This document shows, one piece after another, positions 23,888-32,016 of a stretch of DNA of 64,000 bases. The DNA is from Nocardia yamanashiensis NBRC 100130 (lineage in GTDB: Bacteria > Actinomycetota > Actinomycetes > Mycobacteriales > Mycobacteriaceae). The number at the start of each line of letters is the position of its first letter. Position 1 is the stretch's first letter. The notes beneath the pieces were generated by a model, which was not told the origin of the DNA, did not search any database, and saw only the letters and a list, made by a program, of their open reading frames with translations. The stretch lies in the NCBI RefSeq assembly GCF_001613325.1, contig NZ_BDCD01000019.1, forward strand, positions 227,119-291,118, read 5' to 3'. The position numbers were made by a program, and so were the translations under genes.

Positions 23888-24772
23888 ATGGAAGTCGCAG
23901 TCGGACAGCTGTTCGCGGGCCTGAGTCTGGGCTCGATTCTGCTGCTCGCCGCGCTGGGCCTGGCCCTGACCTTCGGTCAGATGGGCGTCATCAATATGGC
24001 TCACGGCGAGTTCATCATGGCCGGTTGTTACACCACATTCGTTGTGCAGCAGCTTATTTCGTCGACGGGGGTGGCGCTCATCGTCTCCCTGTTCGCCGGT
24101 TTCGTCGTCGGCGGACTGCTCGGCGCGGCCTTGGAAGCCGGTCTCATCCGCTGGATGTACGACCGCCCGCTCGACACCCTGCTGGTCACCTTCGGCGTCG
24201 GATTGGTGCTGCAGCAGGCCGCGCGCAATATCTTCGGCGCCCCCGCCAAGAACGTGGTCGCCCCCGACTGGCTGACCGGCGGCATCAGCATCGCAGGCGC
24301 GGTGGTGCCCAAGACCCGCATCTTCATCATGGTGCTCGCCATCAGTGCGGTGATCGCGCTGGCCACCGCGCTCAAGGTGACGCCGCTGGGCCGCCGCATC
24401 CGCGCCGTGGTGCAGAACCGCAGCCTGGCCGAAACCTCCGGCGTCTCTTCGCGTCTCACCGATATCAGCACCTTCTTCATCGGCTCCGGCCTGGCCGCCG
24501 TGGCCGGGGTGGCGCTCACCCTGATCGGTTCGACCTCGCCCACCATCGGGCAGTCCTATCTCGTCGACGCCTTCCTGGTGGTGGTGATCGGCGGCCTGGG
24601 CCAGATCAAGGGCACGGTCATCGCGGCCTTCGCCATGGGCCTGCTGAATTCCTTCATCGAGTACTCGACCACCGCCTCGGTCGCCAAGGTGATCGTCTTC
24701 GTGGTGATCGTGATCTTCCTGCAGGCGCGCCCGCAGGGTCTGTTCACCGTTCGCACGAGGAGCCTCGCATGA
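23888..24772 (+). CDS. urtB: Urea ABC transporter permease UrtB
   Basis: A 294-residue LivH-like permease with about eight hydrophobic segments. Characteristic stretches are ALTFGQMGVINMAHGEFIMAG near residue 33 and AVVQNRSLAETSGV in the coupling loop. The ATG has AGAGG nine bases upstream. It forms the channel with UrtC. Its stop overlaps a possible upstream start of urtC. Confidence 0.92.
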   Translation: MEVAVGQLFAGLSLGSILLLAALGLALTFGQMGVINMAHGEFIMAGCYTTFVVQQLISSTGVALIVSLFAGFVVGGLLGAALEAGLIRWMYDRPLDTLLVTFGVGLVLQQAARNIFGAPAKNVVAPDWLTGGISIAGAVVPKTRIFIMVLAISAVIALATALKVTPLGRRIRAVVQNRSLAETSGVSSRLTDISTFFIGSGLAAVAGVALTLIGSTSPTIGQSYLVDAFLVVVIGGLGQIKGTVIAAFAMGLLNSFIEYSTTASVAKVIVFVVIVIFLQARPQGLFTVRTRSLA

Positions 24773-24843
24773 CCGGTCAAGCCCGAAGGCGGCAACGCAG
24801 TGTAACCACGCAGGGCTCCGGTCATGCGAACGAAGGACACAGC

Positions 24844-26022
24844 ATGACCATCGTCCAGCGTCTCAACGCTCATTCCTCTCTGAAAGCCTTCGGCGGCTTC
24901 GCGATCGGCGCCGTGCTGCTGTTCGGCATCGCGCCCGCCGCGCTCAGCGATTTCCGGCTCAGCCTGCTGGCCAAGTTCCTGTGCTTCGCCATCGTCGCGG
25001 TCGGCATCGGCCTGGCCTGGGGCCGCGGCGGCATGCTCACCCTCGGGCAGGGCGTGTTCTTCGGCATCGGCGCCTACATCATGGGCATGCACCTGCAGAT
25101 GGCCGACGCCGCCAAGCGGCACGAGGACGTGCCGGAGTTCATGACCATCTCCGGCATCAGCGAATTGCCCTCGTACTGGCAGCCTTTCGCCTCCGCGCCG
25201 GTGGCGCTGCTCGGCATTCTGGTGCTGCCCGCCGCGATCGCGGCCGTGCTCGGGTTCGGCGTGTTCAAGCGCCGGGTCAAGGGCGCGTACTTCGCCATCC
25301 TGAGCCAGGCGCTGGCGGCGGCGCTGGCCATCCTGCTGATCGGGCAGCAGTCCATCGGCGGCTTCACCGGACTCTCGGATTTCAAGTCCTTCTTCGGTTT
25401 CCGGCTCTCCGATCCGGCCAACCGGCGCATGCTGTTCTTCATCGCGGCGGCGACCCTGCTGATCGTGCTCGCCATCGCGCGGCAGCTGATGCACTCGCGG
25501 TACGGGGAACTGCTGGTCGCGGTGCGCGATCAGGAGGAGCGGGTGCGCTTCCTCGGTTACGACCCGGCCAATATCAAAATCGTCGCGTATGTGGTGGCGG
25601 CGTTCTTCGCCGGAATCGCGGGCGCGCTGTTCACGCCCATCGTCGGGATCATCTCGCCCGCCGATATCGGCGTGGTGCCCTCCATCGCCTTCCTGATCGG
25701 CGTCGCCATCGGCGGGCGCACCACACTCCTCGGCCCGGCCCTGGGCGCGATCGGCGTGGCCTGGGCGCAGACCTCGTTCTCCGAGGAATTCCCGTCCGGC
25801 TGGACCTATCTGCAGGGCGCGCTGTTCATCGTGGTGGTCGGATTCCTGCCCGCCGGGCTGGCCGGACTCGGGCCGCTGGCCAAACAGCTGCTGGAACGGG
25901 TGCGCGCGCTGCGGCCCGCCGGTACGCCCGCGACGCCGGTCACCCCGGCCGCCGAGGCCATCGTCGCCTCGGTCATGTCCACCGGCACGCCCGCCGAGGA
26001 AGAGAAGGTGGAAGCGCGATGA
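24844..26022 (+). CDS. urtC: Urea ABC transporter permease UrtC
   Basis: A 392-residue LivM-like permease. GLAWGRGGMLTLGQGVFFGI near residue 57 and AVRDQEERVRFLGYDPANIK in the coupling loop mark UrtC. I used the ATG at 24844, which has GAAGGA seven bases upstream. Another in-frame ATG at 24769 overlaps the urtB stop (ATGA) and also has a good GAGGAG, but the 25 extra codons show codon use unlike the gene. It ends in an ATGA overlap with urtD. Confidence 0.9.
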   Translation: MTIVQRLNAHSSLKAFGGFAIGAVLLFGIAPAALSDFRLSLLAKFLCFAIVAVGIGLAWGRGGMLTLGQGVFFGIGAYIMGMHLQMADAAKRHEDVPEFMTISGISELPSYWQPFASAPVALLGILVLPAAIAAVLGFGVFKRRVKGAYFAILSQALAAALAILLIGQQSIGGFTGLSDFKSFFGFRLSDPANRRMLFFIAAATLLIVLAIARQLMHSRYGELLVAVRDQEERVRFLGYDPANIKIVAYVVAAFFAGIAGALFTPIVGIISPADIGVVPSIAFLIGVAIGGRTTLLGPALGAIGVAWAQTSFSEEFPSGWTYLQGALFIVVVGFLPAGLAGLGPLAKQLLERVRALRPAGTPATPVTPAAEAIVASVMSTGTPAEEEKVEAR

Positions 26023-26867
26023 GCAGCGAATACCTCGAAATCCGGGGACTGTCCGTCAGTTTCGACGGGTTCAAGGCCGTCTCCGACGTGGATCTCACCG
26101 TGCTGCAAGGGGATCTGCGCTTCCTCATCGGACCCAATGGCGCGGGCAAGACCACCCTCATCGACGCCATCACCGGCCTGGCGCCCGCCACCGGGTCGGC
26201 ACAGAAGTCCGGCAGTGAACTGATCGGCAAGAAGGTGCATCAGATCGCCCGGCTGGGCGTCGGCCGCACCTTCCAGACCGCGAGCGTCTTCGAGCAGCTC
26301 ACGGTGCTGCAGAACCTCGATATCGCGGCCGGCGCCGGTCGTTCCGCGCTCACCCTGCTGCGCCGGCGCAAGTCGGTGCTGCCCGCCATCGAAGAGGCGC
26401 TGGAGATCACCGGCCTCACCGAGCTGCGCGACAAGCCCGCGGGCGTGCTGGCGCACGGGCAGAAGCAGTGGCTGGAAATCGGCATGTTGCTGGTGCAGAA
26501 CGCCTCGGTGCTGCTGCTCGACGAACCTGTCGCGGGCATGAGCGCCGAGGAGCGCGAGGAGACCGGGAACCTGTTGCGCCGCATCGGCGATACCCGGGTG
26601 GTGATCGTGGTCGAACACGATATGGACTTCATGCGCGCCTTCGCCAATTCGGTGACGGTGCTGGCCGGCGGACGCGTGCTCAGCGAGGGCAGCGTCGAAG
26701 AGGTCCAGGCCGATCCCAAGGTGCAGGAGGTCTACCTGGGCACCGCGGCGGCCGGCGAACTGCCGCCCGCCGAGCCCGGCCCCGCCGAAACCGACTCCGC
26801 CGCAGCGGAACCCGATGCGGTCGTGGAATCCGAGAAAGAGGAGGCCGCCGATGCTGGAGCTCGTTGA
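26019..26867 (+). CDS. urtD: Urea ABC transporter ATPase UrtD
   Basis: A 282-residue ATPase with Walker A LIGPNGAGKTTLIDAITG, the UrtD-type signature VLAHGQKQWLEIGMLL in place of LSGGQ, Walker B VLLLDEPVAGM and VVEHDMDFMR. The C-terminal 45 residues are an acidic, Ala/Glu-rich tail not needed for the ATPase fold. It overlaps urtC by four bases and urtE by 17. Confidence 0.92.
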   Translation: MSSEYLEIRGLSVSFDGFKAVSDVDLTVLQGDLRFLIGPNGAGKTTLIDAITGLAPATGSAQKSGSELIGKKVHQIARLGVGRTFQTASVFEQLTVLQNLDIAAGAGRSALTLLRRRKSVLPAIEEALEITGLTELRDKPAGVLAHGQKQWLEIGMLLVQNASVLLLDEPVAGMSAEEREETGNLLRRIGDTRVVIVVEHDMDFMRAFANSVTVLAGGRVLSEGSVEEVQADPKVQEVYLGTAAAGELPPAEPGPAETDSAAAEPDAVVESEKEEAADAGAR

Positions 26868-27543
26868 CCTACACACGGCCTACGGCCGCACCCAGGTCAT
26901 TCACGGTGTGTCCCTGACGGTTCCGGACGACGGGGTGGTCGCCGTCATGGGCCACAACGGGGCCGGGAAGACCTCGCTGCTGCGCGCGGCGGTGGGGTTG
27001 CTGCCCGCCAAGTCCGGCAAGATCCGGTTCGACGGTGAGGACATCACCAAGCTGCCGCCCTCGCGGCGGGTCAAGCGCGGCATCGCCTATGTGCCGCAGG
27101 GGCAGCAGTCCTTCCCGCAGCTCTCGGCGCTGGAGAATCTCCAGGTGGTCGCCGACGGGCGCAAGCGCGGCAAGGAACTGATCGCCGAATCCCTGGATCT
27201 GTTCCCGGCTTTGAAGGAACTGCTCTCACGCAAGGCCGGGCTGCTGTCCGGCGGTCAGCGCCAGCAGCTGGCCATCGCGCGGGCGTTGATCACCGAGCCG
27301 AAGCTGCTGATCCTGGACGAGCCCACCGAGGGCATCCAGCCGTCGGTGGTGGCCGAGATCGAGCGCACCATCATCGATCTCACCAATCGCGGCGGCTTGA
27401 GCGTGCTGCTGGTGGAACAGCACATCGGCTTCGCACTGCAGGCCGCCGGCCAGTACTACGTGCTGCAATCGGGTCGCGTCACGTCCTCGGGGGCGGGCGG
27501 CCGGGGCGCGGAATCCGCGGTCCGCCTGGCGATGGCCATTTGA
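26851..27543 (+). CDS. urtE: Urea ABC transporter ATPase UrtE
   Basis: A 230-residue ATPase with Walker A VMGHNGAGKTSLLRA, signature LLSGGQRQQLAIARALI and Walker B LLILDEPTEGIQP, the last being typical of UrtE. The ATG is preceded by GAGGAGG. It partners UrtD to energise urea uptake. The following GntR gene begins at or just after its stop. Confidence 0.92.
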   Translation: MLELVDLHTAYGRTQVIHGVSLTVPDDGVVAVMGHNGAGKTSLLRAAVGLLPAKSGKIRFDGEDITKLPPSRRVKRGIAYVPQGQQSFPQLSALENLQVVADGRKRGKELIAESLDLFPALKELLSRKAGLLSGGQRQQLAIARALITEPKLLILDEPTEGIQPSVVAEIERTIIDLTNRGGLSVLLVEQHIGFALQAAGQYYVLQSGRVTSSGAGGRGAESAVRLAMAI

Positions 27544-27557
27544 GCGGACGTCCCGTC

Positions 27558-28250
27558 ATGCTGCGCAGGGGGCGAATCCCGCTGTCGGAAAAGGTGTATC
27601 GGGAACTACAGCGGGATCTCGCGGCGGGGGTGCTGGCGCCGACCGAACGGCTCGGCGAGGAACGGCTGGCCGAGAACTACGGCGTCTCCCGCACGCCCGT
27701 CCGCGAGGCGCTGGCCCGGCTCTACGCGGACGGGCTGCTGGAACGGCACTCGGACGGGCTGTATCCGTACCGGCCGCGGGTCGAGGAACTCGGGGATCTG
27801 TTCGAACTGCGAATCGTGCTGGAGTCCAGGGGGATTCAGCGGCAGGCGGACCGGTCGCACCGGCACGACGCGACGGCGGTGGAGAAGGAGCTGGAAACCT
27901 GGCGGCGGCTGCGCGAGGCGCCGCCGGAACCCGGGGCCGAGCTGATCGCGGTCGACGAGCAGTTCCATCTGACGCTGCTGACCGCGGGCGGCAATACCGC
28001 GCTCGCGGACGCCCTGGCGGCGGTGTACGCCCGGGTCCGGCCGGTGCGCTCGCTGGATATGCCCACCCCGGAACGCATCGCGGCGATGACCGAGGACCAC
28101 ATCGCCATCGCCGAATTGGTGCTGACCGACGACCTCGACGCCGCCCTCCGCCTCCTCCTGGCCCACCTCACCAGCTCCCGGGCACACGTCCTGACGCGAG
28201 CCCGCCGAGCCTTGGAGCTCACCAAACTCGGTCAAGCCGTGCGGGAGTGA
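27558..28250 (+). CDS. GntR-family transcriptional regulator (FCD domain)
   Basis: A 230-residue regulator with a GntR winged helix-turn-helix (RLGEERLAENYGVSRTPVREAL) and a C-terminal helical FCD ligand domain (FHLTLLTAGGNTALADAL, then EDHIAIAELVL). FCD regulators respond to small organic acids or amines. Its position at the end of urtABCDE suggests feedback on urea or ureide use, though no operator is evident. A TTG start overlapping the urtE stop, six codons upstream, is an alternative. Confidence 0.85.
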   Translation: MLRRGRIPLSEKVYRELQRDLAAGVLAPTERLGEERLAENYGVSRTPVREALARLYADGLLERHSDGLYPYRPRVEELGDLFELRIVLESRGIQRQADRSHRHDATAVEKELETWRRLREAPPEPGAELIAVDEQFHLTLLTAGGNTALADALAAVYARVRPVRSLDMPTPERIAAMTEDHIAIAELVLTDDLDAALRLLLAHLTSSRAHVLTRARRALELTKLGQAVRE

Positions 28251-28253
28251 AGC

Positions 28254-28275
28254 GCCCACCCGTCATGACGTGGGC
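28254..28275. terminator. Hairpin at the end of the urt-gntR operon
   Basis: GCCCAC pairs with GTGGGC, and the space between contains the palindrome CGTCATGACG, so a larger structure is possible. It lies between convergent genes and can serve both. Confidence 0.55.
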
Positions 28276-28286
28276 GGCGGCTCGGA

Positions 28287-28826
28287 TCAGTGGTCGGTTT
28301 GGATGCGCAGGGCGGTGATCGTGCTGGCCAAGCCCTCGTACTGGTTTGTCAGCAGGACGATTTCGATGAGGCGGCGCTCGTCGTAGTGGACGGCGAGTTC
28401 GCGCCAGGCGGTGTCGTCGAGGTCGCGGGTGCCGACCAGTTGGTCGACCGCGGTGAGCAGGGCGCGTTCCTTGTCGGTCCAGCCGGCGGCGGACGGGCCT
28501 TCGCGGAGCCGGTCCAGGATCGGCTGGGTCACGCCCGCGCGCTTGCCCAATCGGATGTGATGGTCCATCTCGTATTCGCAGCCGCGCAGATGCGCCACCC
28601 GGATGATCACCAGTTCGGTCTCGTAGCGCGGCAGTGTGCCGCCGGGCATCAAGCGCCCGGAGAAGTGCAGCCAGCCGCGGAACAGCCCGCCGGTGCGCCC
28701 GAGCGTGCTGAACAGATGGGCGTCCTCGGTCCCGGCGGCCCGGGAGAGCACCTGCCAGACAACCCAATTGACCGGTCCGAGCTCCCGCAGACGGCCGGGA
28801 GCGATACGTGGCTGCGTCGACACCAT
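28287..28826 (-). CDS. Carboxymuconolactone decarboxylase-family protein
   Basis: A 179-residue helical protein of the CMD/AhpD-like family. The core ETELVIIRVAHLRGCEYEMDHHIRLGKRAGV has one Cys with Glu at the usual second-Cys position, so a CxxC peroxidase mechanism is unlikely. It resembles M. tuberculosis Rv0464c, which sits beside ramB there. Here it is 6 kb from ramB on the opposite strand. Role unknown. A single gene converging on the GntR gene. Confidence 0.8.
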   Translation of the reverse strand: MVSTQPRIAPGRLRELGPVNWVVWQVLSRAAGTEDAHLFSTLGRTGGLFRGWLHFSGRLMPGGTLPRYETELVIIRVAHLRGCEYEMDHHIRLGKRAGVTQPILDRLREGPSAAGWTDKERALLTAVDQLVGTRDLDDTAWRELAVHYDERRLIEIVLLTNQYEGLASTITALRIQTDH

Positions 28827-28906
28827 GTGGCCACGCTAACAAGCCCGCACCCATCCCGGGAGTCCCCGGCGGCGGCCCGATCGCGCCAATTCGCCGGGAG
28901 CCGCTG

Positions 28907-29539
28907 TCAGCGGCGGTACACCCGGCCCGTCGGGATCTCACTGGTCGCGGCGTCCAGGTCGTCCCCGTGCACGCGGGCGTGCAGGTGCATGTCGTGCCAG
29001 CCGTCGGCATGCAGTCCGGCGCTGCGGTTCACGCCTTCGAGCCCGAACCCGGCCTTGAGCGCCACCCGGCAGGACGGCGCGTTGAGCACGGAGTGCCGCA
29101 ATTCCAGGCGATGGAATCCGGCGCGCTCGAACGCCCACCCGGTGAGCGCCTCCACCGCGCGCGGCGCCACCCCGCGCCCGCGCGCCTGCGGCGCCACCCA
29201 GTACGCCACCGCCGCCATCCCCTGCGACAACACCAAGTGCTGCAAGGCCACCCGCCCCAGCACCCGTCCGGTATGACTGTCCGCCACCGCCCAGCTCGCG
29301 TTCTGCCCGAGCTTCCAGGTGCGCGCCCACGCCTCCACGCACTCCTCGGCCTCGTCCTCGGATTCCACGGTGCGCACCTGCCAGCGGCTCAGCGCCGGAT
29401 CCTGGAAGGCCGCGTACACCTCGGGCGCGTCGCGGCGCAGCCACGGCCGCAGCACCAGGGCATCGCCGGCCGGGATCACCGGCTGGGCTGCCCGGGTGAA
29501 GGTTTCGGCGGCGACGAGTGCCGGTGCGGATCGCGGCAT
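28907..29539 (-). CDS. GNAT-family N-acetyltransferase (RimJ/RimL-like)
   Basis: A 210-residue acetyltransferase. VLRPWLRRDAPEVYAAFQDP is the typical RimJ-type N-terminus, and AYWVAPQARGRGVAPRAVEA is the acetyl-CoA-binding motif A, followed by LELRHSVLNAPSCRVALKAGF. The protein substrate is unknown. I took the ATG at 29537-29539. It is a single gene with no clear functional neighbour. Confidence 0.8.
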   Translation of the reverse strand: MPRSAPALVAAETFTRAAQPVIPAGDALVLRPWLRRDAPEVYAAFQDPALSRWQVRTVESEDEAEECVEAWARTWKLGQNASWAVADSHTGRVLGRVALQHLVLSQGMAAVAYWVAPQARGRGVAPRAVEALTGWAFERAGFHRLELRHSVLNAPSCRVALKAGFGLEGVNRSAGLHADGWHDMHLHARVHGDDLDAATSEIPTGRVYRR

Positions 29540-29598
29540 AGCTGGAATTCTGCCCGCGGGCGCGGCCGAAGGGGAGCCGAATGGCACTATCGTGCCGA

Positions 29599-30258
29599 TC
29601 AGCGGCGGACGAACGGCGCGATCGGCTTGAGCCGGATCTGCAGGCGCGCGGTGTCTTCCCACCAGTTGAACACCACCCTCACCACCTCGAAGCGGCCGCT
29701 GTCGCCGACCGTAGGCCATTCGGACTGTTCCCCGGGTAGGTGCGCGACATCGACGAACGCCTGCACCGGCACGCCGATATCCACGAACAGACCGGTCGCG
29801 CCGACACCCCACGGCAGTGCCTCGACACGCCCCGACACCAGCGCGCCCTGCGGCAGCGGACCCGTGTCCTGCGGTGCGAAATTCCGGTGCAGCACCGCGG
29901 TTCTCCACACCCGCCCGAAATCCTCGGCCGAGACCGATTCGACTGCCGCCGGTTCGCCGGCGCTGCCCTCGGGCATATCGGGCGCGAGTTCGGTTGGCGG
30001 GAGTGCGGGTTCGCCGCGCACCGACTCGTACAGCCAGGCGCCGATATCGCCGTAGCGGGCGCGGACTCCGGCCAGTTCCTCGGCGGAGGAGGCCACCACG
30101 GCCTGGCCCTTGAGGTCGGGCTCGGTGGGACGGTGGTCCGCCGGCAGCGGATTCGGCAGGCGGGTGTCGATTTCGACGCACCGCAGCAGGGTTCCGTCCG
30201 CTGCCGTCTCCCGCCAGTGCCGGACCGCGCCCACCGAGAATCGAACCCGCCGCACCAT
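29599..30258 (-). CDS. Protein with a C-terminal S1/OB-like domain, unknown function
   Basis: A 219-residue protein. The first half (VRHWRETAADGTLLRCVEID) is unfamiliar. The second half, from about residue 142, reads LVSGRVEALPWGVGATGLFVD, then FVDVAHLPGE and GDSGRFEVVRVVF, ending RLQIRLKPI. This is the strand order and Gly pattern of an S1 RNA-binding-like OB fold. Function unknown; a nucleic-acid-binding role is inference from the fold. A single gene. Confidence 0.6.
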   Translation of the reverse strand: MVRRVRFSVGAVRHWRETAADGTLLRCVEIDTRLPNPLPADHRPTEPDLKGQAVVASSAEELAGVRARYGDIGAWLYESVRGEPALPPTELAPDMPEGSAGEPAAVESVSAEDFGRVWRTAVLHRNFAPQDTGPLPQGALVSGRVEALPWGVGATGLFVDIGVPVQAFVDVAHLPGEQSEWPTVGDSGRFEVVRVVFNWWEDTARLQIRLKPIAPFVRR

Positions 30259-30311
30259 GCCGTAACGCTACTACCGAGCCGGGCGGCGGGCAGTCCGTGC
30301 GCGAATCCTGT

Positions 30312-31079
30312 TCAGCGAGAACGTGATTCGATCAGCGTCGCCAGCCCGTCGAGCACCCGGTCCAGGCCGAAGGCATAGGCGTGATCGGCGCTGTAGGCGC
30401 TGTCGTGCGCCTGCCCGGCCGCCGCGCCGACCCGGGCCGCGAGCGGGTAGCGCTCGGCGTCGAAGACCCGCTCCAGCAGCGGCGCGGCCCGCTCCCACCA
30501 TTCGTGGTCGCTCGCACCGCTTTCCGTGGCGGCGCGGGCGGAATCGATGGCCAGCTGCGCGACCGAGGTGACGAAGCCGAGCACATAGGTGAGGGCGGAA
30601 TCCATCTCGAGGTCGTCGAGCCCGAGGCCGTCGAAGGCGCGCAGTTCGTGGTCGTACTTGGCGGCCACGCCGGGGCCCAGCGGCGGGCGGGTGGTGGGCA
30701 GGTAGGCGACCCACGGGTGCGCGGACAGCATGGCGCGGTTCTCGGCGGCGATCACCGAAACGCGTTCCCGCCAGGGCATTCCGGTCAGATCGTGGCGCTC
30801 CATGCGCTGATAGACGGTGTCCAGCATGAGATCCAGCAGTTCGGCCTTGCCGGGCACATAGGTGTAGGTGGCCATGGGCGTGATGCCCAGCTTCGCCGCC
30901 ACCGACCGCATGGTGAGCGCGCCCAGGCCCTCGGCATCGGCAATCTCGAGCGCGGCGGCGATGACGGCATCCAGGGTGGTGCGCTGTTTGGGCCCGCGCG
31001 TGGGTGCGCCACTGCCGGGCACCCGCCACAGCAGTTCCAATGTGCGCACCGGATCTCCGGCGCCGCTGCGTTCGGCCAT
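30312..31079 (-). CDS. TetR-family transcriptional regulator
   Basis: A 255-residue repressor. The helix-turn-helix (ADAEGLGALTMRSVAAKLGI, then MATYTYVPGKAELLDLM) begins near residue 45 after a basic N-terminal tail. The C-terminal part is the large TetR/TetC-like ligand domain. The ATG at 31077-31079 is preceded by GGAGGTGA. It is divergent from the VOC-YCII-sigma operon, and twin GTAC palindromes lie between, so autoregulation and control of that operon are likely. Confidence 0.85.
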   Translation of the reverse strand: MAERSGAGDPVRTLELLWRVPGSGAPTRGPKQRTTLDAVIAAALEIADAEGLGALTMRSVAAKLGITPMATYTYVPGKAELLDLMLDTVYQRMERHDLTGMPWRERVSVIAAENRAMLSAHPWVAYLPTTRPPLGPGVAAKYDHELRAFDGLGLDDLEMDSALTYVLGFVTSVAQLAIDSARAATESGASDHEWWERAAPLLERVFDAERYPLAARVGAAAGQAHDSAYSADHAYAFGLDRVLDGLATLIESRSR

Positions 31080-31146
31080 TCGGCTCACCTCCACGGCGAT
31101 CGTAGCGACGTGACAGCCGTCACATGGCAGCCCGTCGGGAATTTCC

Positions 31147-31171
31147 GTACAAAGTACAGCGTACTAAGTAC
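31147..31171. promoter_or_regulatory. Twin GTAC-N3-GTAC operators between TetR and VOC genes
   Basis: GTACAAAGTAC (31147-31157) and GTACTAAGTAC (31161-31171) are two palindromes repeated with a 14-bp period. They lie 28 bp before the VOC start and about 70 bp from the TetR start. A separate GTGAC-AGCC-GTCAC repeat is at 31110-31123. Good candidate binding sites for the divergent TetR protein. Confidence 0.6.
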
Positions 31172-31198
31172 AGAGTTACCCGGCACCGAGGAGGATCC

Positions 31199-31576
31199 AT
31201 GAAAATCACCGCTTCCGTCATCTCCCTGAACGTGCCCGACCCGGCCGCCTCGGCGCGCTTCCTGATCGAGCACTTCGGTTTCGCCGAGCAGATGTCGGCC
31301 GACGGGTTCATCTCGCTGGCCCGCGAGGACGCCGGATTCAATATCGTCTACCTGCGCACGGGGCTCGGCAGCTTCAAACCCGAGCGCATTGCCGGCGATG
31401 CCGGGCAGGGGCTGCTGGTGGCGTTCGTGGTCGAGGACATCGACGGCGAATACGAGCGGGTGCGCGACGAGGGCGTGCCGATCGTGACGCCCATCGAGAC
31501 CGAGCCGTGGAGCGAACGGTACTTCCAGACCGTGGACCCGAACGGGATCGTGATCCAGCTCGTGCAGTGGGTCTGA
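31199..31576 (+). CDS. VOC-family (glyoxalase/bleomycin-resistance-like) protein
   Basis: A 125-residue protein with two beta-alpha-beta modules of the vicinal oxygen chelate fold: MKITASVISLNVPDPAASAR at the start and FQTVDPNGIVIQLVQWV at the end, where the Glu of some metal-binding members is replaced by Gln. GAGGAGG precedes the ATG. It is first in a likely operon with the YCII-like protein and ECF42 sigma factor. Substrate unknown. Confidence 0.8.
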   Translation: MKITASVISLNVPDPAASARFLIEHFGFAEQMSADGFISLAREDAGFNIVYLRTGLGSFKPERIAGDAGQGLLVAFVVEDIDGEYERVRDEGVPIVTPIETEPWSERYFQTVDPNGIVIQLVQWV

Positions 31577-31659
31577 GAATTTCTTCCGGCCGATGTCGAT
31601 TTCGCGTCCACCCGTTCGAGGAGTAGCTGAACACACCCGCACAGCGAGAGGATGCAGAC

Positions 31660-32016
31660 ATGCGCCATCTGATTTTGATCCGGCTCGACCCGGCTCAGAT
31701 GCCCGAGGACGGGCCGGGCGAGCAATTGATCGCGGATATGAACGCGCTCATCGAGGAGATGACCAAGGCGGGCGTACTGCTCGAGACGGCCGGGCTGCGG
31801 CCCGCCGCGGAGGGCACCCGCATCCGGCAGACCGACGGTAAGCAGACCGTCGTCGACGGGCCTTACACCGAGGCCAAGGAGATCATCGGCGGCTACTGCA
31901 TGCTGCAGACGCGCTCCGACGACGAAGCCGTCGAATGGGCGCGGCGGTTCCTGCGCGTGCACGGCCCCGAATGGGATATCGAGGTCGAGGTGCGGCAGCT
32001 CGACCACCAGGGATGA
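31660..32016 (+). CDS. YCII-related (DGPF-type) protein
   Basis: A 118-residue protein with the YCII/DGPF core: MRHLILIRLDPAQM, then VVDGPYTEAKEIIGGYCMLQ and AVEWARRFLRVHG. DGPYTEAKE is the family hallmark. Members are regularly encoded beside ECF42 sigma factors, and here the stop overlaps the sigma start (ATGA). Biochemical function is unknown; a role in the sigma signalling unit is inferred from this association. Confidence 0.85.
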   Translation: MRHLILIRLDPAQMPEDGPGEQLIADMNALIEEMTKAGVLLETAGLRPAAEGTRIRQTDGKQTVVDGPYTEAKEIIGGYCMLQTRSDDEAVEWARRFLRVHGPEWDIEVEVRQLDHQG

